DNA from: DASWIG01 sp965371445
GTDB lineage: Bacteria; Acidobacteriota; Thermoanaerobaculia; Multivoradales; J023
DNA: 61,129 nt
Direction of reading: 5' to 3'
Assembly: GCA_965371445.1 (NCBI GenBank)
Contig: CBDUYN010000040.1
Location: forward strand, 1 to 61,129
Shown here one piece after another: positions 31,680 through 40,691 of this stretch (position 1 is the first letter of the stretch; the number at the start of each line of letters is the position of its first letter). Below the pieces are notes generated by a model. That model saw only the letters and a program-made list of their open reading frames with translations. It ran no database searches and was not told the origin of the DNA. Made by a program: the position numbers and the translations under genes.

Positions 31680-32471
31680 CTACCCGGACGCTTCCGGGGG
31701 CCGGGGCTTGCGCCGGGGTGCCAGGAGCCGTTCGACGAGGGCGTTGGGCAACACGCGCAGAGCGAGGATCAGAATGAGCTTCATCTGCCAGGGGAAGACC
31801 ACCTCGCTGCGGCCCTTCTCGATCGCGTCGGCGATCTTGCGCGCGGCGCGCTCCGTCTCCCAGAGGAACGGCATGGGAAACTCGTTGATGTCGGTCAGCT
31901 CGCTCTTGACGAAGCCGGGACAGATCGTCGTCACCGCGACGCCGTAGGGACGCAGCGAGCACCGGAGGCTCTGGAGATGAACGCGCATCGCCGCTTTCGA
32001 GCCACAGTAGGCCGCGTTGTCGGCCATGCCGAGATAGGAGGCTACCGAGGCGACGCCCACGAGGTGTCCCGAACGGCGCTCCAGGTAACGGGGCAGGGCC
32101 CAGTCGAAGGTCCGTAGCGTCCCGAGGAGGTTGGTGTCGTACATCGTCATCGCGCGCCCGGGCTTGAACTTGTAGGGCGGCTCGGGACGGCCGTAGCCCG
32201 CGTTGGCGACGACGACGTCGTCGCCTTGAAGCTCGTCGGCGAGCCGGTCGAGCCCGGCGTGGAGGCCCTCGGTGTCGGTGACGTCGGCGGCCGCCCAGGC
32301 GGCGCGTCCGCCGGCCTCCTCGATCTCGGCGGCAAGGTCGCGGACGCGCTCCTCGCGGCGGGCGAGCAGCCCGACGCGGGCACCGCGGCGGGCGGCCTCG
32401 CGGGCCAGGTGGGCGCCGATGCCGGACGAGGCACCGGTGATGAGGACGGCTTTCTCGGCAAGACGGGTCAT
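31680..32471 (-). CDS. short-chain dehydrogenase/reductase
   Basis: This 263-aa classical SDR starts at ATG 32471 after GGAGGTAG. It has the cofactor glycine motif TGASSGIG (12-19), NAG at 90-92, a Ser in ASVAS (142 or 145) and the YCGSK catalytic Tyr155/Lys159. A hydrophobic helix near the C-terminus (LILILALRVLPNALV) suggests membrane association, as in some SDRs acting on lipids. The substrate cannot be read from sequence. It is followed at 17 bp by an MFS transporter and lies downstream of bcrD with a 107-bp gap. Confidence 0.88.
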   Translation of the reverse strand: MTRLAEKAVLITGASSGIGAHLAREAARRGARVGLLARREERVRDLAAEIEEAGGRAAWAAADVTDTEGLHAGLDRLADELQGDDVVVANAGYGRPEPPYKFKPGRAMTMYDTNLLGTLRTFDWALPRYLERRSGHLVGVASVASYLGMADNAAYCGSKAAMRVHLQSLRCSLRPYGVAVTTICPGFVKSELTDINEFPMPFLWETERAARKIADAIEKGRSEVVFPWQMKLILILALRVLPNALVERLLAPRRKPRPPEASG

Positions 32472-32578
32472 GGCATCTACCTCCAGGAACGGGGGCCTTT
32501 ATACCACGACCGTACGGCGCGGCAGGAGACGGAGGTCGTGCGTGAGGCGCAGGATACCACCACCAGGCTGGTCTACTC

Positions 32579-33448
32579 CTAGGCGCTCGCCGGCAGACGT
32601 CCCAACTCCTCGAGCTGCTCGAAACGGTAGGCGCCGACGAGCGCCGCGCCCAGGGCGCCGGCAAGGATCGATTCGCCGTGGGAGCGGAGATCGAGCGGCG
32701 GCTTGCCCTTGGCCTCGTCCTTCTTGGCGATCTCGCGCATGGCGGCCAGAAGCCCTTCGTCTTTGGCGAGGCCGCCGGTGGCGAGGGCCGCGCCGTCTTT
32801 GGCGACCGCCCGCAGGAGACGCACCAGCCGCCCGGCGATCGAAAGATGGATGCCCTTCAGGATGTCGGAGGTCGAGATGCCGCGGCTCACCATGTTGATG
32901 ACGTCGGTCTCGGCCAGGACCGCGCAGACCCCGGAGCACTTCTCGGGGTTTTTCGCCTTGACCGAAAGCTTGCCGACGTCCTCCAGGGGGACGCCGAGGT
33001 AACGCGCGATGTTCTCCAGGAACTGTCCGCTGCCGCTCGCACACTGGCTCGTCATCCGGTGACTCAGGACCTTGCCGCGCTCGTCGAGGCGGATCGCGCG
33101 GGCGTGAAAGGCCCCTATGTCGATCGACGCCCGGACCTCCTCGTCGAGGAAGACGGCGCCGCGGGCGTGACAGGTCATCGAGTAGAAGTGCCCGGTGTGG
33201 AAGTCGGTCGCGTCGCCGTCGCCGGTCGAGGTGATGTAGTCGAAGTCGTCCTCACGGACCTTGGCTCTCTCGCAGGCCTCGGCAAAGGCGCTACGCACGA
33301 CGTCTCGGACGCCGCGACGGCGGATCCGCTGAATCGACGTCGCCAAGACCTCGCCGTCCTGCCCGGCACGGCTCCTCATGACCGCCACCTTGACGGCGCT
33401 CGAACCGGTGTCGACCCCGGCGGTCAGATGCTCTCTCGTTTCGCTCAT
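32579..33448 (-). CDS. bcrD: benzoyl-CoA reductase subunit D (class I, ATPase subunit)
   Basis: This 289-aa ASKHA-fold ATPase is one of the two electron-activating subunits of class I benzoyl-CoA reductase. It has the phosphate motif GVDTGSSAVKV, a second nucleotide loop IDIGAFHARAI, and two Cys expected to share a bridging [4Fe-4S] cluster with BcrA (C in SQCASGSGQF and in CSGVCAVLAETDVI). ATP hydrolysis drives electrons from ferredoxin to the BcrBC active site. It starts at ATG 33448 with a GAGGGGGAG site, 15 bp after bcrA, as the last gene of the bcrCBAD block. The order matches Thauera-type clusters. Confidence 0.93.
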   Translation of the reverse strand: MSETREHLTAGVDTGSSAVKVAVMRSRAGQDGEVLATSIQRIRRRGVRDVVRSAFAEACERAKVREDDFDYITSTGDGDATDFHTGHFYSMTCHARGAVFLDEEVRASIDIGAFHARAIRLDERGKVLSHRMTSQCASGSGQFLENIARYLGVPLEDVGKLSVKAKNPEKCSGVCAVLAETDVINMVSRGISTSDILKGIHLSIAGRLVRLLRAVAKDGAALATGGLAKDEGLLAAMREIAKKDEAKGKPPLDLRSHGESILAGALGAALVGAYRFEQLEELGRLPASA

Positions 33449-33463
33449 GTTTTTACTCCCCCT

Positions 33464-34813
33464 CTAACCCTCGATGAAGCTCGGCAACATGGAAGGCCGT
33501 CCGGCTTTCAAGTCGTCGAGCGCGAAAAGTGCCGCTCCTAAAGCCCCCATGTAGATCGAGTCGGGATGGATGTTGATCGTGATGTCGTCGCTGTAGTTCT
33601 CGCCCACGAGCTCGCCCAAGATCTTCGTCGCCATCGGGTTCTTGCACACCCCGCCGGTGAAGGTGAACTGGTCGAAGATGCCGCCTGAGCGAGCGAGCAG
33701 AGACATGGCGCGCAGCATGATCGCGCGGTGGAGCCCCGCGAGGATGTCCTCACGTCTCTCTCCCAAAGAAAGCCGCTCGCGAAGCTCCGCTCCCGCAAAG
33801 ACCGTACAAGTCGAGTTGATCCGTACCGAGCGCCGCGCCTGGAGCGCCAGGGGACCTAGCTCGTGAAGACCCAGGTTGAGCTCGTCGGCGATGTAGCCGA
33901 GGTAGCGTCCGCAGCCCGCGGCACAGCGGTCGTTCATCTGAAACGAGGTGACGACACCGCCCTCGTCGAGCTGGATCGCCTTCGTGTCTTGCCCGCCGAT
34001 GTCCAAAACCGTCCGCGTGTCGGCAAAGAAGCGATGGGCGCCGCGGCCGTGGCAGAGAATCTCGCTCCGCACCGCCTCCTTGGGGAACGGCAACGTCTGG
34101 CGGCCGTAGCCCGTGCCGACGAAGGACTGCTCTTCGATCTCTTCCAAGCTGACCTCGGCCACCACCCGTTCGACGACACCCGCGTCGCCGTTCATGCCAC
34201 CGCTTGAGCGGACGCGCGCGGCGGCGCTGGTCAGGAGCTCGCCGAAGGTGTGGGGCTGGAGACGCGTCTCGACGTCGAGGATCGCCCGGTCGTAAAGTGC
34301 CAGCAGCCGGTCGAAGGGTGCGTCGCCGCGCTCGGCGACCTGTTCGGCCGCGCTCATGTAGGCGGCGCCCGCAAGGTCGCGGAAAAAGTCGCTTCGCCGC
34401 TCGGCTCCGGCCGTGAAAAGCGACGGCGCCTCCTCGACGGCACCGCCCAGAATCTCGGTGACCGCCGGCTCCAGCATGCCGCGCCATTCGGCCATCTCAC
34501 GGCTCTGGACGAGCGCCAGGATCCCCTCGCGGAGGATTCCGAGTTGGTCGAGGTAGAGCTCCAGGCGAAAGGCGTCCTTCAAGGGCGCGGCAAGGTCCTT
34601 GGCCCCACCGCCGTTTTCGTCGTGCCTGGCGAGGGCCCGCTCCAGCAGCTCGAAGCGGGTGGCCGTCAAGGCCTCCTCGCGGGCCACGGCGGCGGCGACG
34701 TCGTAGTTGGAACGGCTGTTGGTGATGCCGCGTCCCACGACCTTGCCGTCCTCCTCGAGGAGCACCGCCTTGGTGGTCGTGGATCCCAGGTCAATGCCGA
34801 CGACACATTTCAT
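33464..34813 (-). CDS. bcrA: benzoyl-CoA reductase subunit A (class I, ATPase subunit)
   Basis: The 449-aa protein is the larger BadF/BcrA ATPase subunit. It has GIDLGSTTTKAVL at the N-terminus, DIGGQDTKAIQLDE at about 265-280, and likely FeS ligands in CAAGCGRYLGYIADEL and CTVFAGAEL. A C-terminal FTGGVCKNPMA glycine motif completes the ATP site. It differs from 2-hydroxyacyl-CoA dehydratase activators by the extra insertion of about 150 residues (40-220), as expected for BcrA/BzdP. Its start overlaps the bcrB stop as ATGA (34810-34813). Together with BcrD it forms the ATP-hydrolysing module. Confidence 0.94.
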   Translation of the reverse strand: MKCVVGIDLGSTTTKAVLLEEDGKVVGRGITNSRSNYDVAAAVAREEALTATRFELLERALARHDENGGGAKDLAAPLKDAFRLELYLDQLGILREGILALVQSREMAEWRGMLEPAVTEILGGAVEEAPSLFTAGAERRSDFFRDLAGAAYMSAAEQVAERGDAPFDRLLALYDRAILDVETRLQPHTFGELLTSAAARVRSSGGMNGDAGVVERVVAEVSLEEIEEQSFVGTGYGRQTLPFPKEAVRSEILCHGRGAHRFFADTRTVLDIGGQDTKAIQLDEGGVVTSFQMNDRCAAGCGRYLGYIADELNLGLHELGPLALQARRSVRINSTCTVFAGAELRERLSLGERREDILAGLHRAIMLRAMSLLARSGGIFDQFTFTGGVCKNPMATKILGELVGENYSDDITINIHPDSIYMGALGAALFALDDLKAGRPSMLPSFIEG

Positions 34814-36135
34814 GCGTAGCTCCCCTCACGGCGGGCCGAGAGCATCTGGAGGAAGCTCTGGATCCGGTTCTCGATGTTGGACTTGCCGAAGTAGCGCGGA
34901 TCGACGAGGTCGGACTCGATGAAGCCTCCCGCTGTCCCCGTACGCTCTTCGAGCTGGCGCAGCATCATCAGCTGGCCGACGCTGAAGGAATTACAGCTCT
35001 TGACGCTGTTGATCAGGAAACCGTCGGCGCTGTAGCGCTCGATGTAGCGCGCCAGGAGATCGATCCGCTTCGGCAGGCTCAGGTTCGTGTAGCAGCCGAG
35101 GCAGTACTCGGCAAGGCTTTCGAGCGGCTGGGCCGAATCGTGACGGAAACCCGTGTCGTAGAGCCCGCCGACCCGGGTGTAGGTCGAGGCCACGACGACC
35201 GCCCCCTCGTTGGAGAACATGCGCCAGAAGTCGTTGAAGTGGGTCCAGTTGGGCGGACCTTCGACCACCAGGCGGAACTTCTCTTCGGTCAGCTCGCCGT
35301 CGGGTGTCGCCGGTCCCTCGCCGCGTGCGGCCCGGGCCTCGACCTCGCCGCGCAGCTCCCGGTAGTAGGCCACCGCGTCCTCGGTGCCGCGGAAGGCCGA
35401 GAAGATCGGTCCGATGTAGTAGACGCCGCCGAAGTAGCCGTCGATGGGCGACGGACGGTTCTGGGCCGACTCCCAGACCGCCACGAGGTCGTCCTCGGCC
35501 TGGCGCGAGAGGTCCATGCGGGAGGCGAGCTCGTCCATGTCGAGCTTGTTGCCCGAGATCTCCTCCATCTTCGGGATGACTTCCCTCTTGAGCTGCTCGA
35601 CGACGTACTTGCGCATCTCCGGCGTCAGCTGTCCGTCGGCCTGGTAGGGGACGTGGAGCATCACCACCGGGCAGTCGTATTCCTCGCGCAGGATCTCGAA
35701 CCACTTCATGAAGGTGAAGCACCCGGTGTAGGAGAGGAGCAGCAGGTCGGGCTCGGGGAGCTTGGTGCCGGTCGGACCGACGTTGCCGGAGCGCAGCATG
35801 CCGACGTCGCACTTGACGTAGGTGCAGACGTCTTCGGAGTGGCCAAGTTTTTCGGCCTCGCTGATGTAGCCGCCGCTTTTTTTGCGCATCCCCGACTGGA
35901 GGGCGTTGATCTCGGGCAGCACCGGGAGCATGCCGAGCGAGCCGATCAGCTCGGCGAGGTTGCCCGGGACGAAGGTGTAGACGACTTTCTTGCCGTCGTC
36001 TTTGGCGCGAGCCAGGCGGTCGAAATGGTCCGCGATCATGCGTTTCTGCCGCAGCTGGCTCGCATCCTTCGACGGCGGGGGAGGCGGCGGGGCGTCTCCC
36101 TTGGCGTTCGTGGTCGTGGCGGCGGTTTCTGTCAT
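34810..36135 (-). CDS. bcrB: benzoyl-CoA reductase subunit B (class I, catalytic)
   Basis: The 441-aa protein belongs to the HgdB/BcrB catalytic family. It has a Pro-rich N-terminal extension, then VVYTFVPGNLAELIGSLG. Cys in VCTYVKCDVGM, SYTGCFTF and CLGCYTNLS are candidates for [4Fe-4S] ligation. BcrB and BcrC together bind benzoyl-CoA and carry out the ring reduction to cyclohexa-1,5-diene-1-carbonyl-CoA. Starts and stops overlap with bcrC and bcrA by 4 bp, supporting stoichiometric synthesis. Confidence 0.94.
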   Translation of the reverse strand: MTETAATTTNAKGDAPPPPPPSKDASQLRQKRMIADHFDRLARAKDDGKKVVYTFVPGNLAELIGSLGMLPVLPEINALQSGMRKKSGGYISEAEKLGHSEDVCTYVKCDVGMLRSGNVGPTGTKLPEPDLLLLSYTGCFTFMKWFEILREEYDCPVVMLHVPYQADGQLTPEMRKYVVEQLKREVIPKMEEISGNKLDMDELASRMDLSRQAEDDLVAVWESAQNRPSPIDGYFGGVYYIGPIFSAFRGTEDAVAYYRELRGEVEARAARGEGPATPDGELTEEKFRLVVEGPPNWTHFNDFWRMFSNEGAVVVASTYTRVGGLYDTGFRHDSAQPLESLAEYCLGCYTNLSLPKRIDLLARYIERYSADGFLINSVKSCNSFSVGQLMMLRQLEERTGTAGGFIESDLVDPRYFGKSNIENRIQSFLQMLSARREGSYA

Positions 36136-37355
36136 GCGGTGGCCCCCCAGAGCTTGACGGAGTCGGAAAAAGCTCCTGCCTGCTCGCGGATCACCTGGAA
36201 CTGCCCGGTGTTTTCCGCGAACTTGAAGTTGGTATGTGGAATGTCGGCCCGATCGAGAGCATGCTCCAGCATCGGCTGGTCGAGCAGCGCCGGGTCGCAG
36301 AAAGAAGCGGCGGCAAAGATGACGCCGTCGGCCTCGGAGCGGCGGACCCGTTCGATGAGCGCCGCCCCTTTCTCGTCCTGGTCGATGTAGCGCGAGGCCG
36401 TGGCGGCGCCGCGTTCGAGGTAGGCCTGGGAGAGGGCGGTGAGCGGATCCGTGCCGTTCGTCTCAATCGGACCTTCGATCATCCGCAGGCCGAGCTGGTA
36501 GTCGTCGTCGACGATGTAGCAGCCCGCTTTCTCGAGCGAACGGATGAGCGCGATCGGCGGCTGCTCGCAAAAGGAGCCGACGATGATCACCCGCACGTTG
36601 TCGTAGACGCGCAGCTCGCGAGACTTGACCGCGGCGATCATGTCGCGTACCAGCGCCGTGTGCTCGGCGGTCGCCAGCACCCCTCCGGCCCGGCCCACGA
36701 GATAGGCGTCGGAGGCCGGCAGCCGCCAGGGCTCCGCGCGGCGCAGGTCGTCGAGCTCCCGGAGGGCCGAGCGGCGCTCGTTCTCGCGCTCGATCGCTTC
36801 GCGCAGCGCGTCGCCCTGAAGCTCCTTGGCGCCTCGGCCCGCGAGCTCGCCGGCGATACGCCGCATCTCGCGGACGTAAAAAGCGCCCCCGATCTGCGGT
36901 GAGAAGTTCTGCGGCAGGTCGATGTAGGCCGTGTAGCGGTCGGGGAAGAGCAGGTTCCAGATCCCGCCCAGGTTGCGGATGACGTCGCAGATCGACGGGA
37001 AGAGGATGCCGTCGAGCACGTCCAGGTTGCCGCGCAGGCCGAGCTCCACGGTCGAGCGCGGGATGTGGCAGATGTAGGACTGGAAGATCGAGTCGCCGCG
37101 GATGATCTCGAGCTCGCCGGCACCAAAAAGCGCCACCGGCAGGCAGCCGATCGCTTCGAGAAGCGGCCGCGGCACGTAGATCGGCATGTAGCCGATGGCG
37201 AGCGTCCCGGGGTTTTCTTCCTTGTAACGCCTTACGGCGGCAAGCTCCAGGTCCTCGAGGAGCCCCTGGCACCGCTCGAGAATCGCGGCCGCGGGATCGG
37301 CGGCGGCGGGCGCCGAGGCGCCGGAGGTTGCGGTGGCAGCGTCAGCAGAAGTCAT
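36132..37355 (-). CDS. bcrC: benzoyl-CoA reductase subunit C (class I, catalytic)
   Basis: The 407-aa protein has an Ala/Thr-rich N-terminal extension of about 25 aa and then the HgdB-like fold. Recognisable BcrC segments are GYMPIYVPRPLLEAIGCLPV, SYICHIPRSTVELG, FPSICDVIRNLGG and VIIVGSFCEQPPIALIRSLE, the last followed by YIVDDDYQLGLRMIE. The Cys in these are candidate cluster ligands. It is the first of the four bcr genes, 30 bp after dch, with a GGAGGA ribosome site. It works as a heterodimer with BcrB. Confidence 0.94.
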   Translation of the reverse strand: MTSADAATATSGASAPAAADPAAAILERCQGLLEDLELAAVRRYKEENPGTLAIGYMPIYVPRPLLEAIGCLPVALFGAGELEIIRGDSIFQSYICHIPRSTVELGLRGNLDVLDGILFPSICDVIRNLGGIWNLLFPDRYTAYIDLPQNFSPQIGGAFYVREMRRIAGELAGRGAKELQGDALREAIERENERRSALRELDDLRRAEPWRLPASDAYLVGRAGGVLATAEHTALVRDMIAAVKSRELRVYDNVRVIIVGSFCEQPPIALIRSLEKAGCYIVDDDYQLGLRMIEGPIETNGTDPLTALSQAYLERGAATASRYIDQDEKGAALIERVRRSEADGVIFAAASFCDPALLDQPMLEHALDRADIPHTNFKFAENTGQFQVIREQAGAFSDSVKLWGATA

Positions 37356-37385
37356 GGCGTCGGTTCCTCCGGTTTCACCCAGGGC

Positions 37386-38171
37386 TCAGGCGTCCTGCCA
37401 GGCGGGTTGGCGTTTCTCGAGAAAAGCGGCGATGCCCTCGTTACCGTCGTGGCTCGCGAGGACCTCGTCGACGTATTGCCGCTCGGTCGCCTCGACGGCC
37501 CGGTCGAGCTCGTCGAGCCAGCCCGAGGCGCGGCGTACGGCCTGCGTCCCCTGGCGTAGGGCAAACGCCGAGAGCGGCTTGAGCTTCTTGCGGTACCAGC
37601 CGAGGACGACGTCGCGCGCCTCTTCGCCCGCGGCGACGAGCCCGGTCAAAAAGCCCAGGCTTTCGGCCGTCTCGGCCCGCAGCGTGTCGCCGGTCAGGAG
37701 CAGGCGCTCCGCCACCAGGCTTCCCAACCGGTGGCTCCCGATGGCCGCGAGCAGCGGTGGGAAAACAGCCAGCTTGATCTCCGGACAGCCAAAGCGTGCC
37801 CCGGCCGTGGCGAAGAGAAAGTGGCAGCAGAGCACGAGCTCGAAGCCGCCACCCAGGCAGCTCCCCTCGACGAGCGCCGCCACCGGTACCGGATAGGCGG
37901 CGACCTCGCGCAGGAGGCCATGAAAAGTCCCGAGCATCGCGGGCGCTTGCTCCTTTTGGTGCTCCTCGACCGAGGCACCGAAGGAGAAGTTGCCGCCGGC
38001 ACCGCGTAGGAGGACGAGCCGCAGCTCCTTGCGCTCCCGATGCTCGTCGAGCGCCGAGCGGATCTCGCCTATCATGGCGGCGTCGAGGACGTTGCCCTTC
38101 GGATGATTCAGAACCACCTCCAGGACGGTTGAGCCCTCGACGAGCGCGACCTCGATCTTCTCGTAGCTCAT
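37386..38171 (-). CDS. dch: cyclohexa-1,5-diene-1-carbonyl-CoA hydratase
   Basis: This 261-aa crotonase-family hydratase adds water to the diene product of benzoyl-CoA reductase, giving 6-hydroxycyclohex-1-ene-1-carbonyl-CoA. It shows the oxyanion-hole segments NFSFGASVEEHQKEQAP (about residues 61-77) and EGSCLGGGFELVLCCHF (about 98-114), and a conserved acidic GCPEIKLAVFPP. The frame extends upstream, but ATG 38171 overlaps the oah stop as ATGA, which fixes the start. Length matches known Dch. The Dch call over a generic enoyl-CoA hydratase rests on the ASVEEH segment and on context. Confidence 0.9.
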   Translation of the reverse strand: MSYEKIEVALVEGSTVLEVVLNHPKGNVLDAAMIGEIRSALDEHRERKELRLVLLRGAGGNFSFGASVEEHQKEQAPAMLGTFHGLLREVAAYPVPVAALVEGSCLGGGFELVLCCHFLFATAGARFGCPEIKLAVFPPLLAAIGSHRLGSLVAERLLLTGDTLRAETAESLGFLTGLVAAGEEARDVVLGWYRKKLKPLSAFALRQGTQAVRRASGWLDELDRAVEATERQYVDEVLASHDGNEGIAAFLEKRQPAWQDA

Positions 38172-39319
38172 GCGTCGTCCTTGGAAGTAGGGAAGTGATC
38201 CTCGCGGAAACGTTCCTTGACCGACGGCGGCAGGACTTCCTCGACGAGGTGGCGGTCGAAGCGGCGTCCTTCGGCGAGGTTTCGGCGCAGGGCCGCAAAG
38301 TCGATCTCGCGTTCGCCCCGGGCTCCGAACTGGAAGGCCGGAAAGCCCGCCAGGGCCTCGGTGTTCATGTTGAGGCTCAGCCAGGAACGGTTGGTCTCGC
38401 TGTTTGCGTACCAGTGGGCGAGCTTTTTCTTGCGCAGGCTTTCGAGGGTTTTCCGCGAGCAATCGGGAAAGGTGTGCAGAAGCTTCGTGACCAGACGCTC
38501 GACGGCCTCGTCGAGGGCGGCGAGGTCGACTTGGCACTCGGCGATCACCTTTTTTGCCGCGTCGCGCTCGGCACCGCTCAGGAAGTCCCCGTAGACCGGG
38601 CGGCCGTACTCGTCGAGCTGCCGGTCGGTGACGACGAGCGGGTTGGGGATGTAATTCCCCGAAGCGTCGCGGTAGACGGGGGCGACGTCGTTGACGAGCC
38701 CGAGCGCAAGCGCCTTGTGGGCCGACCAGGCCTCGCAGAGCACTAGCGACTCCGCGGCCTTGGCAAAGCCGACGTAGACGTCGAGGAAGTCGGTCGAGCC
38801 GCCGTCGGGGGCCGAGCCGTGGATGGGTCCTGCCTGGCCGAACGTGGCGTGGTCGCCGGCGATCGTGAAATCGCAGGCCATGCCGATCTCCTGCCCGCCG
38901 GCGACGCGCATGCCGTTGACCCGGCAGATGACCGGCTTGTCGCAAAGCAGGATGTTGGTGACCATGTCGTTGAATAGCCGCATGTACTGCGCGTATTCCG
39001 ACGGCCGGCCGGCGTAGTAGGTGGCGTACTCCTCGGTGTTGCCGCCGGTGCAAAAAGCCCGGTTGCCGCTGGCGGTAAAGACCACGGCGACGGCCCGGCG
39101 GTCGCAGCTGGCACGGCGAAAAGCGAGGATCACCTCTTTGACCGCGGCGGTGGTGTAGGAGTTGAGCTGGCGTTCGTTGTCGAGCCAGATCCAGATCTGC
39201 CGGAGGCCGTCCACCGCCTCGCCCGAACGGTCGAGGACCGGACGTTCCTCGTAGCGGATGTGCTGGAGCTCGTAGTCGGGAACCAGCTGGTGATCGAACA
39301 GCTGTGTCATGGTTTTCAT
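38168..39319 (-). CDS. oah: 6-oxocyclohex-1-ene-1-carbonyl-CoA hydrolase
   Basis: The 383-aa protein is a ring-opening crotonase-family hydrolase that adds two waters to 6-oxocyclohex-1-ene-1-carbonyl-CoA, yielding 3-hydroxypimelyl-CoA. Family-specific stretches include IWIWLDNERQLNSYTT, AFCTGGNTEEYATYYAGRP and VNGMRVAGGQEIGMACDFT. The HGSAPDGGSTDFLDVYVG loop is also typical, and with about 380 aa it is longer than ordinary crotonases. It lies 34 bp after had and overlaps dch. Recognition is strong. Confidence 0.95.
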   Translation of the reverse strand: MKTMTQLFDHQLVPDYELQHIRYEERPVLDRSGEAVDGLRQIWIWLDNERQLNSYTTAAVKEVILAFRRASCDRRAVAVVFTASGNRAFCTGGNTEEYATYYAGRPSEYAQYMRLFNDMVTNILLCDKPVICRVNGMRVAGGQEIGMACDFTIAGDHATFGQAGPIHGSAPDGGSTDFLDVYVGFAKAAESLVLCEAWSAHKALALGLVNDVAPVYRDASGNYIPNPLVVTDRQLDEYGRPVYGDFLSGAERDAAKKVIAECQVDLAALDEAVERLVTKLLHTFPDCSRKTLESLRKKKLAHWYANSETNRSWLSLNMNTEALAGFPAFQFGARGEREIDFAALRRNLAEGRRFDRHLVEEVLPPSVKERFREDHFPTSKDDA

Positions 39320-39353
39320 GCCTCTGGATTGCGAAGGTTTCTCGAAGGATCGA

Positions 39354-40412
39354 TCAGCTTCCGGGATGAAGGACCATCCTCTTGGTCAGACGATGGTGGG
39401 CCATGTCGTCGAGGAGCTTCGGGAGCTCCGACATCGCGGCATGCTCGACGAAGGGCTCGATCACGACTTTGCCGTCGTAGATCAGCTGCAAGCATTGCGG
39501 ATAGACCTCGGGGGGGGCGCCCCAGGAGCCATGGATGGTGGCGTCGAAGGCCATCAGGTTCGACAGCCGGACCGTGACTTTTTCGAAGGTGTAGCCCACC
39601 TGGAGAAGCGTCGCGGCCTGGGAGAGGAGGCTGTAGGCGAGAGTCTGCCCCTGCGGCGTGCCGCTGGTTTCGAAGATCTTGTGACGCAGCGACGGAATGC
39701 CCCAATCGCGGGCGATCCCGAGGACGGCTTTCTTGACCTCGCGGGGCTCGCGCTCGGCGACGTTGAACGTCTCTTCGGCGCCGTAGCGCCTCGCCGAGTC
39801 GAGGCGCTCCTCGGCGACGTCGAGGGCGATCGTCGCGGCTCCCAGGGCGTGGGCGATCTGGAGGAGGAAGCCGCCGACTCCTCCGGCGCCGACCACGAAG
39901 ACGGCGTCGCCTTCCTGGACCTCGGCCCGTAGCACGGCCTGGTAGGCCGTCGAGACCGCGTCGGCGACCACCGAGAGCTCGTCGCGGCGGATCGACGACG
40001 GCATGCCGTCGAGGGGGACGAGGGGTCCGGCGGGAACCACCAGGTGGGTGGAGAAGCCACCGTGGATGTCGTTGCCCGGCATCTTCTGCGTCGGACAGGC
40101 GTTGCCGCGTCCGGCCCGGCAGTAGTCGCACTCGCCGCAGGGCAGGACGGCCGGTACCAGGACCGCTTTGTCCTCAAGATGGGCGTAGCTCTCGCCCGCC
40201 GCGACGACCCGGCCGACCACCTCGTGCCCGAGCACCAGGGGCAGCGGGTGGCGCGGCCGGACCGAGCCGCTGGCGTAGGAGAGGTCGGTATGACAGAGCC
40301 CGCAGGCTTCGACCTCGACGACGGCTTCGCCAGCGCCGGGATCGGCGAGCGGGTGGTCTCGTAGGACGAGCGGCTTCGCGGGCTCGTCCAGGAAGTAGGC
40401 TTGTGCAATCAT
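39354..40412 (-). CDS. had: 6-hydroxycyclohex-1-ene-1-carbonyl-CoA dehydrogenase
   Basis: This 352-aa zinc-type alcohol dehydrogenase oxidises 6-hydroxycyclohex-1-ene-1-carbonyl-CoA with NAD+. Catalytic zinc ligands are C37 (CGLCHTD) and H63 (GHEVVG). Structural zinc cysteines are C92, C95, C98 and C106 (CGECDYCRAGRGNAC). The Rossmann motif is VVGAGGVGGF. The frame is open to 40568, but ATG 40412 gives the family N-terminus (MIAQAYFLDEPAKPL). It is the first gene of the had-oah-dch-bcrCBAD operon; the 279-bp gap upstream holds a palindromic operator shared with the redox operon at 55 kb. Confidence 0.94.
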   Translation of the reverse strand: MIAQAYFLDEPAKPLVLRDHPLADPGAGEAVVEVEACGLCHTDLSYASGSVRPRHPLPLVLGHEVVGRVVAAGESYAHLEDKAVLVPAVLPCGECDYCRAGRGNACPTQKMPGNDIHGGFSTHLVVPAGPLVPLDGMPSSIRRDELSVVADAVSTAYQAVLRAEVQEGDAVFVVGAGGVGGFLLQIAHALGAATIALDVAEERLDSARRYGAEETFNVAEREPREVKKAVLGIARDWGIPSLRHKIFETSGTPQGQTLAYSLLSQAATLLQVGYTFEKVTVRLSNLMAFDATIHGSWGAPPEVYPQCLQLIYDGKVVIEPFVEHAAMSELPKLLDDMAHHRLTKRMVLHPGS

Positions 40413-40608
40413 CTCATTTGACTCCGAGGGGGTTTTCCCCTCCACAAGACGCGATGAAGAGGTTTTGCTCTCGCTCCTCTCGATACGCTGCCGAGCCTCG
40501 CAGAGGGTTGCCCCGAAGCCTATGACCAGGATCATATGGAGGCGGGCCGCCGTCAGAACCTCCGGCAAGCGAACGGAGGCTCGAAAGAAGCTCGGGTGTA
40601 GGTAAAAC

Positions 40609-40624
40609 TATGACGTCGGTCATA
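40609..40624. promoter_or_regulatory. palindromic operator candidate (site 1)
   Basis: TATGACGTCGGTCATA is a perfect palindrome with half sites of 6 bp and a 4-base spacer. A near-identical site (14 of 15 core bases when aligned on the opposite strand) lies at 55211-55226. The half-site/N4/half-site geometry is like CRP/FNR-family sites, though the sequence is not the classical FNR one. It is 67 bp upstream of the radical SAM start (40692) and 196 bp upstream of had (40412), so it could control one or both divergent units. Confidence 0.65.
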
Positions 40625-40691
40625 CTTGCCTCTCTCGGAACCGGATAGCCTTTTGCGTCCAGGACCCATGGCCTGGATTCGAGGAGCCGAT

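Noticed and set aside
30463..32664. Upstream extension of the MFS frame through the SDR gene
   Set aside because: Residues before ATG 31662 are Arg/Pro/Ser-rich shadow of the SDR gene; the true MFS start follows the SDR stop by 17 bp.
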